A stretch of DNA of 64,000 nucleotides from Cornus controversa (taxonomy: Eukaryota; Streptophyta; Magnoliopsida; Cornales; Cornaceae), in assembly GCA_026545225.1 (NCBI GenBank), contig CM048845.1, positions 124,108,033 through 124,172,032 of the forward strand, read 5' to 3'. The notes under the pieces were generated by a model. That model had not been told where the DNA came from and searched no databases. It was given only the letters and a program-made list of their open reading frames with translations. Shown piece after piece: positions 33,831 to 45,910 of this stretch; the stretch's first letter is position 1; each line of letters starts with the position of its first letter. The translations under genes and the position numbers were made by a program.

Positions 33831-34049
33831 GTAATGAACACTTTTTTTTTTTTAATAATGCAATCTTTTTTTTTTTTTTGGTGCCGATCAATCTAAGATA
33901 ATCGAAAGGCAACTCTTACTCTTATGCGTGGGAGGTCAAAGGAGACAATATACTTTGACATTATTGATCATTCTTTGATTCAAAGTATCATTCTGAAACA
34001 CATCACATTATGGCAAGGTAAGGTTTTGCAGTTTAATGAATCTTCCACT

Positions 34050-34298
34050 TACTTGATGATATCGTGCTCTTGCTGATACCACTTAAGAACTTCTTTGGCT
34101 TCAGTGGTTACTTGAGGACATGGATATTTCACATTCCACTGCTACAATACTCTGCCATTATAATCAAAGTGCCATTTAGATTGTTCACAATGATGTCTTT
34201 CATATTGAAATTGATTGTCATTTTGTCGGTAAACATATAATTCGTGGTTCAATTCGTCTGTTCTCTATCACTTCTGCTGATCAGACCGACAAGGGGGA
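34050..34298 (+). pseudogene. Copia RNase H C-terminal fragment
   Basis: One frame, interrupted by two stops, reads ELLWLQWLLEDMDISHSTAT..., YNQSAI, IVHNDVFHIEIDCHFVGKHI and ITSADQT. This is the characteristic end of Copia pol (CDNQSAI, HIEIDCHF, SADQ). A polypurine tract AAGGGGGA and an LTR start follow at once. It has lost everything upstream. Confidence 0.75.
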
Positions 34299-34492
34299 TG
34301 TTAGTATATTAGCTGTAATAACATATATAACATGGGCTCCTTGATTGTCCCACGATTCTCTCCCACAATGGGCTCCTTGATTGGTTCTCTGTATAAGCTC
34401 TATTATACATTGGTCATCTTGTACAGTAAATCTATTGTATTGTAGTTGATAAATATATACAAGAATTCTTTTCTCTCTCTCTAATCATAATA
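34299..34492 (+). mobile_element. Truncated Copia 3' LTR
   Basis: Begins TGTTAGTATATTAGC right after the polypurine tract and runs about 190 bp, then is cut where UGT-derived sequence begins at 34,493. No CA end is present, so the LTR itself is broken at the junction. Confidence 0.6.
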
Positions 34493-35160
34493 GTTTTAAG
34501 TAATATTCCAACACCAATTCTTCCAATTGGGTCATTAGAACCTTGTTATCTAAAAAAAGACGATCATCTTCCATGGCTAGACAAGCAAAGTGCGGAATCC
34601 ATAGTGTATGTCAGCTTTGGAAACAGAACAGCCATGAATAAGGATCAAATAGAAGAACTTGGAAATGGGTTGCAGAGAAGTGGGTATGGATTTTTGTGGG
34701 TAATAAAAGGCAACAAAGTGGACAAAGAAGATAGTGAAGAGCTACAAGACTTGCTAGGCAAAACATTCCTTGAAAGAACTAAGAATAAGGGAATGGAACC
34801 AAGAGAAGATTCTGGCGCACCCTGCCATTGGAGTTTTTGTTTGCCACTATGGATGGAAGCTGCTCAAGTAGGGGTAACTTTGTTGGCATGGCCACAAAAC
34901 GGTGAACGGAAGATAAACGTAGAGGTAACGGTGAAGGCGGGGTTGGGGATGTGGATAAGGGATTGGGGTTGGGGTGGGGAGAGGTTGGTGAATGGGGAAG
35001 AGATTGCAGAGAAGATTACTTGGATGATGGGCGATGAGAACTTGAGGAACAAGTCTAGGAAGGTTGGTAAAGAGGCTAAGAAAGCTGGAGAAACTGGTGG
35101 GGACTTCTGAAAAGGTATTGATGGAAGTCATTGAAATGTTGAAGCATAAACATGGGAACT
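34493..35160 (+). pseudogene. UGT708 pseudogene, 3' half
   Basis: Matches 14,200-14,920 of the intact UGT gene from about residue 238 (SNIPTPILPIGSLEP) to the end; the 5' half is absent. Two net deletions (17 bp near 34,796 and 13 bp near 34,855) lie on either side of the PSPG box. Together they total 30 bp, so the frame recovers, but the sugar-donor motif WVDQ...HCGWNS is scrambled or lost. An added G near 35,100 brings a stop just after GETGGD. Homology to the parent's 3' flank continues to about 35,370, so this is a DNA duplication, not a retrocopy. It cannot make an active enzyme. Confidence 0.93.
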
Positions 35161-35370
35161 AATATCTATATTTTGCCGTTATTTCTTCTTTTGCTATATA
35201 TCTTCTGGTTCTTACTTTTATCTGCTCTCTTCCAATTCCAGATTGCTTTTGATTGTTTGTCAGTCTCTATTGTTCACGGCTGATCAGCTCTGAATAGATT
35301 ATTTTACGCCTTTGATTTCGGCTACATTTTGCACAATTTTTAGTAGGAAGCTTCAGTGTCCAGCATGCAA

Positions 35371-36453
35371 AATTAAGTTGTTAAATCAAGTGAAAAATTT
35401 GCTATTTTTGAATAAATGAGATCATACTCATATTGACTGCTTCATCCAACAGATGAGCATAGTTGTATTTTGCTCAGTTTTTGTCCTGAGTCACGACTGT
35501 GGCTGGCTAGTATTTGATCTTCTATGACTAAGGACAGAACTAATTGGCCACGTGTACGACGGGAAAGATTAGAGCTGGAAATATCTACACTTCCTTTCAT
35601 AATCTTGACAAAGAATAATGATACAATATCCTATCGATTTTTCTGTACGACTCCAATAGAGAGAGTCAAACAAAGACTTTTTGTCAGTAATACCTCCTAA
35701 AAGAAGCTCTTCTACAGTGGAAACAGTAGGAGGGGGATTGGTGAAATATGAAACTTACAGTTGAGAACTTGAAATCACACGCCAAACCTAAGGGAGGTGT
35801 GAATGCAGGTTTTTTCAAACTAGATCGTCATGTGCAATTAGGACTAACCTGAGGAGGAGTGTGAGGTATTTAACCCTACGTTATTATATGACATACAAGT
35901 GGTTTTGATAAAATGAATAATGTTATTGTAATTCCACGTCTGCAAGCTATTATACCCAAATCATGAGGTTCCTTCACAGCTACTGTTAGGCATGGGTGAT
36001 TCCTAAAGACCCATCTCATGGAGATTGAAAATGATGCAATCAAACGGTGTTCTGATCAATTCTTAAGGAGGTTCTGAGCAAGTCATATTGGCAGCACTTA
36101 GTGATCGTAGGGTAGCATAAGGACTATCATTAGTGAATGCCATTGGGCCATTTGCAACATGCAATTTTGGGAGGAATCAGCCATTAGAATGATCTGATAG
36201 TCAACCAGTTGGATCACTGGTGTAAACTACACTACTTTTGAATGTAGACAGCTAACTCTTTTAGCATCTAAAGATGGTCTTGAGATGAGGACTCAAAGAA
36301 GCAAATTAATTGTAAAGCTACACACTAACTGGCTAAAACAGACATGTAAAGAAACTGTGGGCAGATGGAAGAACTCACTTATTATATGCCCCACTGCTGA
36401 CTGGAAAAAACTCTTTAAGCTCTGTTCTATTAATGCAACAAAGTCCTTACCAT
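35371..36453. other. Intergenic DNA, probable 3' flank of next gene
   Basis: No motif-bearing ORF. The 64-codon plus ORF at 36,285 overlaps the likely 3' UTR of the minus-strand gene and shows no family signature. Confidence 0.5.
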
Positions 36454-39400
36454 TTAGGCAAGAGGAGTCTTTGAAATGAAATCAAAAGATATTCCGTTTT
36501 CTTGAAGTCGTTCTTGGAGATCTGTTGGGCCAAAAACAATCCCAGGGGTTAAAACACCTCCCTTTGGCAGGTTATCGCGTTGCCTCAGCAGAATAAGAGC
36601 ACACTGAAGTAGAATTATTGGAGTGGTCAGATAGCCAATCTCAGGTCCCATCACTCTTGTTATTATTTCCATATCAGGTTTCATGTCTCCTTGTGACACA
36701 AGACTGCAGTCACTAAATCCATGTCCAACGAACCACATCTTAAAGGAAGCACTCCTCACCTCATCCTCAGTGGGACCCTTCTTCCTAAACCACCCAAGGC
36801 TGAAGACTGACGGAAATTTTAAAAGAAGCCACCTCCCCAGAGAAGTTTTACCCAATAGCCCAATGAACATCCCAACAGTGATGATCCGAAAGATGCCCAA
36901 CAGAGACTTGGACCCTATCTTCACCCCAAAGTGAGCCGGCTTAACTGTTGACCAGAAAGTTTCCCTTTTTTCAATATGGTCAGGACTCTCATTAGCCCCA
37001 GGAAGACCACGGGGGTTTTCTGTCAGAACTGCGAGTGTTCTTCGGACAACAATAGAATCTGCAGACGGTAGCTTTACAGCCCAAAGACCAATCTTCTTCT
37101 GGTGTTCTATCATTGCTCCTTTGGGAGGAGCAGGACCCAGAATCTGCCAACAATGGGGGAAATTGAATATCATGAAATAAAGCCTTCTATTTCCTTTTCA
37201 GGAATAAAGCACAATGTTGAAAGAGTTCAATTAAACTGATTCAAGTTTTCATTATCACAAGAATAATAAGTACAAAAAAAAAATCTAAAAACATGTTTTG
37301 CCCTACTGTGTAAAAAACACATTAGACATTTCACTGATAATGATGACTCCACGTCCAGTTTAAAAGTTCATTTAGATTAGAGATCCTTGGGGGGATTATG
37401 GCTGGGTAAGTGTTGACTTGAACTAGCCGTATCATACAGTCAACAATCACTAAAGAAAGCAAAGAGAACGCCGATTACTGCAACCATAGAATCAACATTG
37501 TTCATAATAGACTCAACAGTATATACTAGTTTTATGAATTAACAAACCACATAGCGTGTAAGAAGTAAGAACAGGAAAATTTTAAAAAAATAATTGAATA
37601 AACCAATTACAACTGTGATAACCTCCTTAGGTTAATGGAAACAATTGAATAAACCAATTACAACTGTGATAACCTCCTTAGGTTAATGAAAATAATTGAA
37701 TAAACCAATTATAACTGTGATAACCTCCTTAGGAGGCACAGGTTCCCCTCAAACCTCATCAACCAATTAGTATTTCTAATATTGTAATTGACATGTTGAG
37801 ATAGTTACTCAAGGTTATAAGAATCATCCAAATGAGCACTATGATACATTTTCTTTCAAGAGGTTGTTAAACCATGGATCCAAACAAAATAAAAGCAGTT
37901 TGGTCAGTCATAGTCATGGTGCAGACAAACAAATATTATGAAAACAAAATCCCTTAACCAAATAATATCAACTGCATTGCAAATTTTCTAAATGAAAGAA
38001 GCTACCTCTACAAAAGAATGGTAAAAAAAACAAAAGAACGGCAACTTCTAATGAGCACATCAAAAACCTCAATCACAAACAAAAATATATGTCAAATTGG
38101 TGGAAAAACATTAACCATGGAGGCATTCTTTATTTTGGAAAAACATTAACCATGGCGGCATTCTTTATTTTCAAGCAATAACAGAAACAGTGGAAGATAA
38201 AATGGAAGAAACCAAACCACAAATAGAAATAAAAAAATAAAAAAAAACCTGTTTAATTGTCTAGCAAACCAAGGAGAAAAGCAAATAAATTTTGAATTAT
38301 ATTAGTTAGGCTCTTTAATTTTAAGAAAATCAAGTCAAGGAAGCCACTTAGTTGTACAAGGACCAGTTTGTTGGAGTTTCTAGATCTCACAATTCTTGAA
38401 CAATTAATTATCTAAGATTCGAAGCTCTAAACTGCACTCTATTCCTACATTTTCTCAGACTCTAAACAGACATGAAAGTAAATCATACAAAGAAAATATT
38501 AAAAAGCTAATACCAAGATAAGAAGAAAGACACCAAAACCAAAGGCAATATAGGAAAATTTGACCTTTCTTGGACAAGAAAGGAAACAATTAGAATCTAC
38601 CCTTAACTAGTGTTATGAATATAAATGTAATAGAAAATGTATAAGAAGAGAACCACAGGATAGACCCAATAACAATAGAAAATGATAGCAAGAGAGATAT
38701 ACGCAAAAAGGAGGAATAGAGCAAAACTCTTATTCACTTTCTGTCATACCAAGATACAATACACCATCACACATATATCTCGGCGCCCACACCTTACTGC
38801 AATCACATTTGTTATTCTAGTCATACATTAATGTTGCAATAAATGAGGTGGATCCCATTTTCACAATAACAAGAGTATTTCAACACTTGCAAGAACAGTC
38901 GAACAATCTCTGGGTAAACAATCTTTTGAGTAAACCGCACAGAGAAATAATATAAACAAACAATCTTCCATATTTAACCTTAATATATATTTATCTATGC
39001 ACAACACACATATACGTGTATGTTTATATATGTAAATCAATCACAGATGAAAAAGAGAAATTGTCTTACCACAGGCCGAGATCTTCTGGGTCTCGACCGC
39101 CTCAATTCCTGCAACTTATCCGCATTAGCGACACCCAGAACCGCTGATTCAAACGTCCCAAAATTCCCAACAACCTTTTTGTCCGATTCCAAACTCAAAT
39201 ACGCTTCGATCCGGTTCGGCGCTGCTGGGGACTCCCACTGCCTCAAATTGAACATCAACCCCAATTCCGCCGGAACCGAATCAAACCCACAAGCCGAAAC
39301 CACCAAAGAACCCTTTTCCACGGCGTTTTCATGGTACATGGCCTCCATTCTCTCCATGAACTCCGGTTCGCCGCATATGTCCAGGTAATCGCAACCCGAA

Positions 39401-39753
39401 TCGGCGCAGGCGGCGACAACGGGCTCACCGTAGAGGCGGAAGGGGCCGACGCAGTTGAGGATGAGCTTGGTTTGGGCGGCGAGGCGGCGGAGGGATGGCG
39501 GGTCGGTGGTGTCTGCGGTGAGGATGGGGATGGAGGGAGGTGGGTTGGGGTGAGAGGCCCATGTTAGGGTTTGGGATAATTTGGTTGGGTTTCGGCCAGC
39601 TAGTGCTAGGGTATTGAGTGGGGACGATGAGGTGTTGAGAAACTTTAGGGCTTCTCTGACTACATACTTGCCTGTGAAACCTGAAGCACCGAGTATTATC
39701 AGGTCATAGGTGGGACTACTATGACTATCACTGTGTTTTTGGTCCTCTTCCAT
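36454..39753 (-). CDS. Saccharopine dehydrogenase-like oxidoreductase (At5g39410-type), 2 exons
   Basis: Exon 1 is 39,753-39,070 (228 codons) and exon 2 is 37,143-36,454 (229 codons plus stop), joined in phase 0 across a 1,926-bp GT-AG intron. The 457-residue product is the length of the Arabidopsis protein At5g39410. The N-terminus has a Rossmann nucleotide-binding motif (LIILGASGFTGKYVVREAL), then LILNCVGPFRLYGEPVV, GCDYLDICGEPEFMERM and SACGFDSVPAELG. Exon 2 carries KIGLWAVKLPSAD, KFPSVFSLGWF and GPEIGYLTTPI. The family is named after saccharopine dehydrogenase, but its substrate is unknown; lipid-droplet and mitochondrial locations have been suggested for relatives. I start at MEEDQ (39,753); an in-frame ATG 12 codons upstream is possible. 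Confidence 0.93.
37591..37733. repeat. 51-bp tandem repeat, three units, in intron
   Basis: AATTGAATAAACCAATTACAACTGTGATAACCTCCTTAGGTTAATGAAA starts at 37,591, 37,642 and 37,693, with a few substitutions. It lies in the intron of the oxidoreductase gene. Confidence 0.9.
38101..38170. repeat. 36-bp tandem doublet in intron
   Basis: GGAAAAACATTAACCATGGMGGCATTCTTTATTTT is present twice in direct succession. Confidence 0.85.
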
Positions 39754-40073
39754 GTTTGAATGAGGAAAACAAAGTGATATTAGGTTCAAAAGGAGGTTTG
39801 AGAATTGGGTCGAGACTGGAGAGTGGAGAGGGAGTAGTTTTTAACTAACAATGCGTTTATAGTGCTACTCTCTGTATAGGAAGTTTTGTTTCTTCTAACA
39901 GCTACTTAGAAATGTGTGCCGCCTCCTGCTGGCCTCATTTCATTTCTTGGATTGTTGGTCTGTACAATACGAGTGTTGCGTTGATTTCTAGTCGTAAACA
40001 TTCAATTATGACAGTGACAGCTGCAAAACTATAAAATATTATTTCTGATAAACTGAAAAGAGAGGTCAGCAAT

Positions 40074-40145
40074 GGTTCCATGGTGTAGTGGTTAGCACTC
40101 TGGACTTTGAATCCAGCGACCTGGGTTCGACTCCCGGTGGGACCT
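40074..40145 (+). tRNA. tRNA-Gln (anticodon UUG)
   Basis: A 72-nt cloverleaf. The acceptor strands are GGTTCCA and TGGGACC. The D arm is TGGTGTAGTGGTTAGCA. The anticodon arm CTGGA-CTTTGAA-TCCAG has TTG at the anticodon. The T arm is CTGGG-TTCGACT-CCCGG, and the discriminator base is T. A TTTT run a few bases downstream suits Pol III termination. The CCA end is not encoded, as is normal for nuclear tRNA genes. Confidence 0.96.
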
Positions 40146-40202
40146 TAAAAATTTTCTGTTTATACATATTTATGTTAATTTTTTTATTATATAGCAAAAA
40201 AC

Positions 40203-40514
40203 TAGGATCATTGTGCTTCATGCAAGCAAGGCAATCCCAGAAACAAATACATTGTACAAGGACTGCCTTAGATGATGCTGCTACTACTATTACTATAACT
40301 TGGGAATTAAGTACCATTGTTTGGATTTAGATGCCGGATTAGAACTAGAAGAAAGAAAGCTAGAAAATTTAACCCAATTGATACACTAGAGAGACGTAAG
40401 AGAGAGAAAAATGTCTACTGTTCCGAGCTTTAGTAATAACTCGTCATAGGATCATTGTGCTTCATGCAAGCAAGGCAATCCCAGAAACAAATACATTGTA
40501 CAAGGACTGCCTTA
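40203..40514. repeat. 68-bp direct repeat, two copies 244 bp apart
   Basis: TAGGATCATTGTGCTTCATGCAAGCAAGGCAATCCCAGAAACAAATACATTGTACAAGGACTGCCTTA occupies 40,203-40,270 and again 40,447-40,514, essentially identical. The sequence between the copies (40,290-40,440) is itself related to 41,386-41,490. Confidence 0.9.
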
Positions 40515-40574
40515 AATGTCTACATTGTTCATAGAGTCATAAAATGATATTTGAATTGGTAACAAAAGATTTAT

Positions 40575-40753
40575 GAGTAATGCTACACGTCATGAAAATA
40601 TTTCATGAATTTTTATCTTGAATGATGTGGCAATTAAATGGTGAGTTATTATTGGTGAGATTGCCTTCATACACGGAATGTCAATGGTATTATCACTTGC
40701 CACATCATTCATGAAGGCAATTCATGATAAAATTTCATGACGTTTAGCATTTC
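40575..40753. mobile_element. Mutator-type MITE, third copy
   Basis: Same body and inverted ends as the MITEs at 514 and 19,361, with several substitutions. No clear target duplication is visible here, so it is older or was moved as part of a larger segment. Confidence 0.75.
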
Positions 40754-42160
40754 CCTTAGTGTATGACATGTGCACCAGCAACGTGAATGTCCACCCCTGA
40801 TTTATGATATACGTAGCTATTGTACTTAGCTTTTTGATCCTCCTAGCGTTATGTTTGTTAGGTGTTCACTGTTCACGTAAGATCAACAAGGACCGTCTAA
40901 GAGCAATCTCACATTCTCACATCATGATTTTAGCTAACAACAGAATTTTTAGAATTTGACTTCACAATAGTTTTTTTAAATTTTTACTAACCAAGATTAA
41001 TAATATTTTAATAAATTTTATTTTTTAAAATTAAATAAGAATATAACATATGTGATACTCAAATTGAAACTCTCTGTATTTTATTTCTAATAGAAATGAT
41101 TTCATCAAAAAATTTAATTTTTAGTAAAAGTTATAGAAGTTTAAGTGAATAAAACACAAAATATATATATGTATGTATATATATATGGGCGCACAACAAA
41201 CGAGAGACTTTTGATTAATTTTTTTTTTACTTAGCCTACTAAATTGCTTAGTTCCGCTAAGCTTTAAACGAAACGAAATTGATTGTGAGACTTATTTTTT
41301 AGCTAAGCTACTGGAACTCTTTTTTTTTCCTCTTTGTATCGCGGAACCCTCCTTCGACTCAGTCGTGAGAGATGCTTTTAGATGCTAGTATAACTTGAGA
41401 ATCAAGTACCATTGGTTAGATGAGAGAGAGCTAAGAATTTGAACCAAATTGATACGTAAGAGTGAGACAGAAAATATTTACAGCGATGAATTGCGGTATC
41501 ATTCCCATTATTTATAGCTAGCGATGAGTAATGTGGTACTTTATAAACCATTGAATCGATATGAAAAAAATTTCACCTACGTATTAACTCCCAATAAATT
41601 TAAACATTCATTAGTTGTATTTGTTGTTATGTATATATTTTCATCCGTATGTTTCTCTGTGTACGTGGTTCTTGTTGAATTGGTGGGCGTGTGCTACGAT
41701 TGCGAACTCTCCACATTATTGAATTGGTTTTTAAGTCCTTTTTGTTTTGTTCTTTTTTTAAAACAATGAAATTTTTTATTATTATAATAAGATCATTGTT
41801 TTTAATAAAAATATTTACAATTTTGCCCATCTGTATTCCGGAAGTATCATGTCACATTCTAGAAGTATTATGTCATACTCCAGTCATATCTTATTTTTAA
41901 AATATATATTTTAAAATTTAAAATATTTCTCAACTGTATCGGATATGTATCTGATACGGACATAAAGACCTTGGAAAAGTATTATGTACTTCATAAGCTA
42001 AGTGCAAGTTAGGCTAATTAAGATATTTACATGAGGCTCCATATAAATAAGGTTCATAAAAAAAAGTCCTGCGTGAATAAAGGTTAAGCAAAACTACATT
42101 TCATTGTCATCGTATTCTTCATCCTTGTCTTAATCTCATATAAATGAGGTCGTCCCCATT
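40754..42160. other. AT-rich intergenic DNA
   Basis: A second copy of the sequence near 40,290-40,440 lies at 41,386-41,490. A short RTE-like 3' end on the minus strand (CTTCATCCTTGTCTTAATCTCATATAAATGAGG) is near 42,110-42,155. No gene is supported. Confidence 0.5.
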
Positions 42161-42490
42161 AAGGGTGGTAATTCGTGTTATTGTATCGTGTTCGTGTCGA
42201 CACGATTATTATTGACATGAACACGGCATAATTTTGACACAAACACGATACAATTATTACAAAGGTAACACGACGCGACACGAATATAACACATTTAGCT
42301 AATTGAGTCATTTATAACACAAACACGACATAATTATCTAACTCGTTTAGCCAAATGTGTCATATTCGTGTCATGTTTAGTTAGACGGGTAATTGGGTTG
42401 CAAACGAATTTGTAGGTCAAACAATAATACGACACAATTAGTTAGCAAGTCAATTCGTGTTGACATGATTACGAAATGAATACACTCCAT
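42161..42490. mobile_element. Degenerate hAT-like element with ACACGA repeats
   Basis: Begins AAGGGTGGTAATTCGTGTT and is filled with CGTGTC/GACACGA motifs on both strands, a pattern of common plant non-autonomous hAT elements. The right end and target duplication are not identifiable. Confidence 0.35.
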
Positions 42491-42619
42491 ACAACATAGT
42501 CGGTCGAATAATAGTCCTAAAGAATTTTCCTTTAGCCTATGTGGTATCTTTTTATCACATAAAATCTAACTAACTTGTCTCTATTTTGTCTAACCGGTTC
42601 CAATCTTACTAGTTATATT

Positions 42620-43017
42620 TAAGGGTGCACACAGTTCGGTTCCTTACGGTTCTTGGTGGAACTGGAATCAAAACTATTCCCAACGATTCTTTAATTTTGG
42701 AACCGAAACCGTTGAGTTCGGTTCAGTTCAGTTCCAGTTCTTTGCAGTTCCAGTTTCGATTCTCCAATAATTCTGTCAAATTTTTTTTTTAAAACATTGG
42801 TAAGATACACACCCATACTTGTGCACCCCTAGTTATAACAATAGATTGGAAGCTATTAATATCTATTTATATATCTTATATTATATAAATGTATAGAACA
42901 TTAAAACTTATAATCTATTAGTATTTATTTATATATTATATATTTTATACTTTATATATAAATAGAACACTATAATTTAGAAGATATTAGTATTTATCTA
43001 TATATTATATATTTTAT

Positions 43018-43048
<31 letters not shown>

Positions 43049-43207
43049 TTCTAACAATTTCGGTTCTGGTTCCTTGACAAGGAACCCGAACCGTAGTGAA
43101 CGGTTCCTAAAATTTTGAATCGAAACCTTAGTGAACGGTTTAATTTGGTTCACATACAATTCTTTACGGTTCCAATTTTGATTCCACCAATTATTTGTGC
43201 ACCCCTA
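42620..43207. mobile_element. hAT-type MITE, 588 bp
   Basis: Starts TAAGGGTGCAC and ends GTGCACCCCTA. The 8-bp flanks GTTATATT (42,612-42,619) and ATTATATT (43,208-43,215) differ at one base. Subterminal GGTTCC/GGAACC motifs occur in both halves. An extra internal terminus GTGCACCCCTA at 42,821-42,831, followed by GTTATAAC, suggests nested or tandem insertions. Confidence 0.75.
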
Positions 43208-43215
43208 ATTATATT

Positions 43216-44040
43216 GTTATTTATCTCTCATTCATTTGTATTTTCGATCCTAGATAACGAAAGTGATTGTTTTGAATATTTTTTCAGTTTTTAAGTGTTA
43301 TCACTACATTATCAATGTATGGAGCTTTGTTGAATTTACACTTCATATACTCATTTTTAGTTTTACTAATTCTCAATCCTTTCGATTCTAAAGCAATTAT
43401 TCACATTTCTAGTTTTATTATTATGTTTTCTTTAGCGATATCTAGGAGCATGATCTCATCGACAAACATCATACACCATGGGATCTCATTTTGTAATTAT
43501 TTTATTATCTCATTTACGATTATTGCAAATAAATATGAGCTTAGCACTTAGCACCGATCACTGGTGCAATCCTACATTTTTTAAAATTTACTAGTATCAT
43601 CATACGTGGTTCGAACTTTGAACTTTAGTTTATGCATTCATATACATATCTTAGATATATTTTTATGAGTTGCAGGAGAATTTGTTTTGTTTGTAAGACC
43701 CACCAAATTATGTCTCTTGGACTCTATCATATGTGTTTTTTTTCTTCTAAATTTATAAAAATCATATAGAGGTCTTGTTGCATTTGTTTTTTTAATTTTA
43801 TTGCATTTCATTGTAGGTTTCCTAAATTTTATATACACTCTCAAATTCTTTGACGTGGGTCATAAAAATCTATTCAATTTGAACCAACACATGCTCTCAA
43901 TTCTTCTATTCATTTAAACTATATAATAATCTATCAAACAACTTCTCCTTTTCCTCGCCCTTTTCTTACTCTTTAAAAAAATTCTTACCAGTTATTAAAA
44001 AAATTCGTTTTATTGACTTTGGTTAATTAGTAAAAGTTCC
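43216..44040. other. Intergenic DNA, nothing recognised
   Basis: AT-rich. A 78-codon ORF at 43,315-43,551 is hydrophobic and contains LINE-like wording around ISSFIIMFSLAISRSMISSTNIIHHGISF, perhaps a decayed reverse-transcriptase scrap. This is too weak to assign. Confidence 0.35.
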
Positions 44041-44944
44041 CTATAATTTAATCTTTAATTATACTAATATCTCAAAAATAACAAAAGAATCCTTTAAAGT
44101 TTTGTCTTTATTTTTTTCACCTCTCATAAATTAATTTTTTCGATGGCCAAAATAAATTTTAAAAATAAAAAGATAATTTTGCTCTTGCATTATAATATCA
44201 CATTATATTTTAAATAGGGTAAAATACAATAATATCCATTGAAATTTGTCGTAATTGCACTAACCTCTCCTGAGATTTGTCATAATTGCACTGACTTCCC
44301 CTATGATAATTTGAAATAATATTTTAGGATGATTTTACCATTATGCACTTAAATAATTTAATAATAAAAAATTAAAAAAAAAATTAATTTTTAAAATGAT
44401 ATGTATGCTTCCACTCACACGACACCACTAGTTCGATCGTTTTCATTAACCCGTATCAGTTGCTTACGACAAAACTCAACAACTCGGTCCACATATCCGA
44501 TCCTATGTATGCATTTGTATATATATCATCATGACCGAAGATCTTTTGAAAAGAATTTGTGTGATAGAATTTTTGGCAATTGATTAGAAATGTTAGGAGT
44601 AAGATCGAAGATCAATAGTGGTCATGGGTAGTGAGTAGTGACAGTAGTGGTGTAACAGGTGTACAAAAGAAGACTGAACAGAGAGATAAAATATAATGTG
44701 GGCAAAAATATCATTTTAAAAATCAGATTTTTTTAGGAGAGGTTAGTGCAATTATAGCAAAATCTCAGGAGAAATTATTGTATTTTAACCTATTTGAAAT
44801 ATAATGTGATAGTATAATGCAAGGGTAAAATTGTCTTTTCACACTTAAAATTTATTCCAATAACCGAAAAATGAATTTAGAAACGGTAAAAGAAATAAAG
44901 ACCAAACAGTCTCTCTGAGTGTAATTTAACTATTAAATTATGAG
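44041..44944. mobile_element. Foldback/MULE-like element with about 300-bp inverted arms
   Basis: The left arm (from CTATAATTTAATC, through GTCTTTATTTTTTTCACC, TTGCATTATAATATCACATT, AAATAGGGTAAAATACAATAA, to ATTGCACTAACCTCTCC) is mirrored in order on the opposite strand at 44,945 back to about 44,640. The arms have many mismatches. The centre (about 44,340-44,640) has no convincing coding region. Possible 9-bp flanks (GTAAAAGTT / ATAAAAGCA) are diverged. Long inverted arms with little between fit a non-autonomous Mutator or foldback element. Confidence 0.7.
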
Positions 44945-45900
44945 ATAAAAGCATGTGAATATGTCATTTGATCCAATCAGAATCACGATTTTCTCCCTTA
45001 CAATTTTTTGTACTACTGCGCATTTTATATTGAGTATGTAATAGGACATGACACAATATTGATGATGGAGCACAATACAGAAACAAAAATAAAACAAATA
45101 TATTCGGAGAATGCAACACATTTGCACAAGTGTTATATCTTTAATGTGATATTACATTCTCCATGCAAATGTACTTAAATTATAGTACAACATTTTGTGG
45201 TGGAGAAAATTCGATTCAATTCAACCATTAAAGATGTAAAGTGAACCCGAAAGTGAGTCTTGTGATGCCTCTATCCTTAAAAGACAAGGTGTTAGGTTCG
45301 CATTCATTTAACGCATTGGGTGGTACCAAATGCATTTAACATATGCAAACTCTTTCGATGGATAAAATTAAAGGACGGCCGATGAATCCGACTAATTGAG
45401 TTATTCAAGTTGGCTTGTATAAAACTGACTTGAGTTCATTCGTTAAGCTTAAAGAGTTGATTTCGAATATTGTTAGGCTTAGTTCATTTATGTTCAAATT
45501 CATTTATGAACTAATTTATATAAACAACCTCCTATAATTTTTTTAATGATACAAAATGATCTTGAATGAGAGTTCAAATCGAATCCAAACAATTAAATTT
45601 TTTTTTAAGTAAATGAGTGGAGCCAAATTCAAAAATTTTAACAAAAATAATGAGTTAAATCTGAATTCAAAATTTCAAACTGGTCGCGCTTCCAAATTGA
45701 ATTTGAGCAGAACACTTCAACTAACGAGTTGAATCAGAGTTAATTGAAAGTCGGCTTGGCTCGGCTCGGCTCATTCAATCCCCGATAAGAAGAAGCGCAT
45801 TGGACGTGCCATGTCAATTCCTGTGTGTCGAAATCTGAACCACCTACCACGGTGCGTGAGTGGGTTTAAACGTCATGGTCGTGAACAACCCACTTTCCCA
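44945..45900. other. Upstream flank of the chorismate mutase gene
   Basis: AT-rich intergenic DNA, with a GGCTTGGCTCGGCTCGGCTC repeat near 45,750. No gene recognised. Confidence 0.5.
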
Positions 45901-45910
45901 TTTTATATAC
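45901..45910 (+). promoter_or_regulatory. TATA box of chorismate mutase gene
   Basis: TTTTATATAC about 190 bp before the start codon, followed by a CT-rich leader. Placement is plausible for the core promoter. Confidence 0.45.

Noticed and set aside
39331..39567. ORF opposite the oxidoreductase exon 1
   Set aside because: Antisense shadow of a well supported coding exon.
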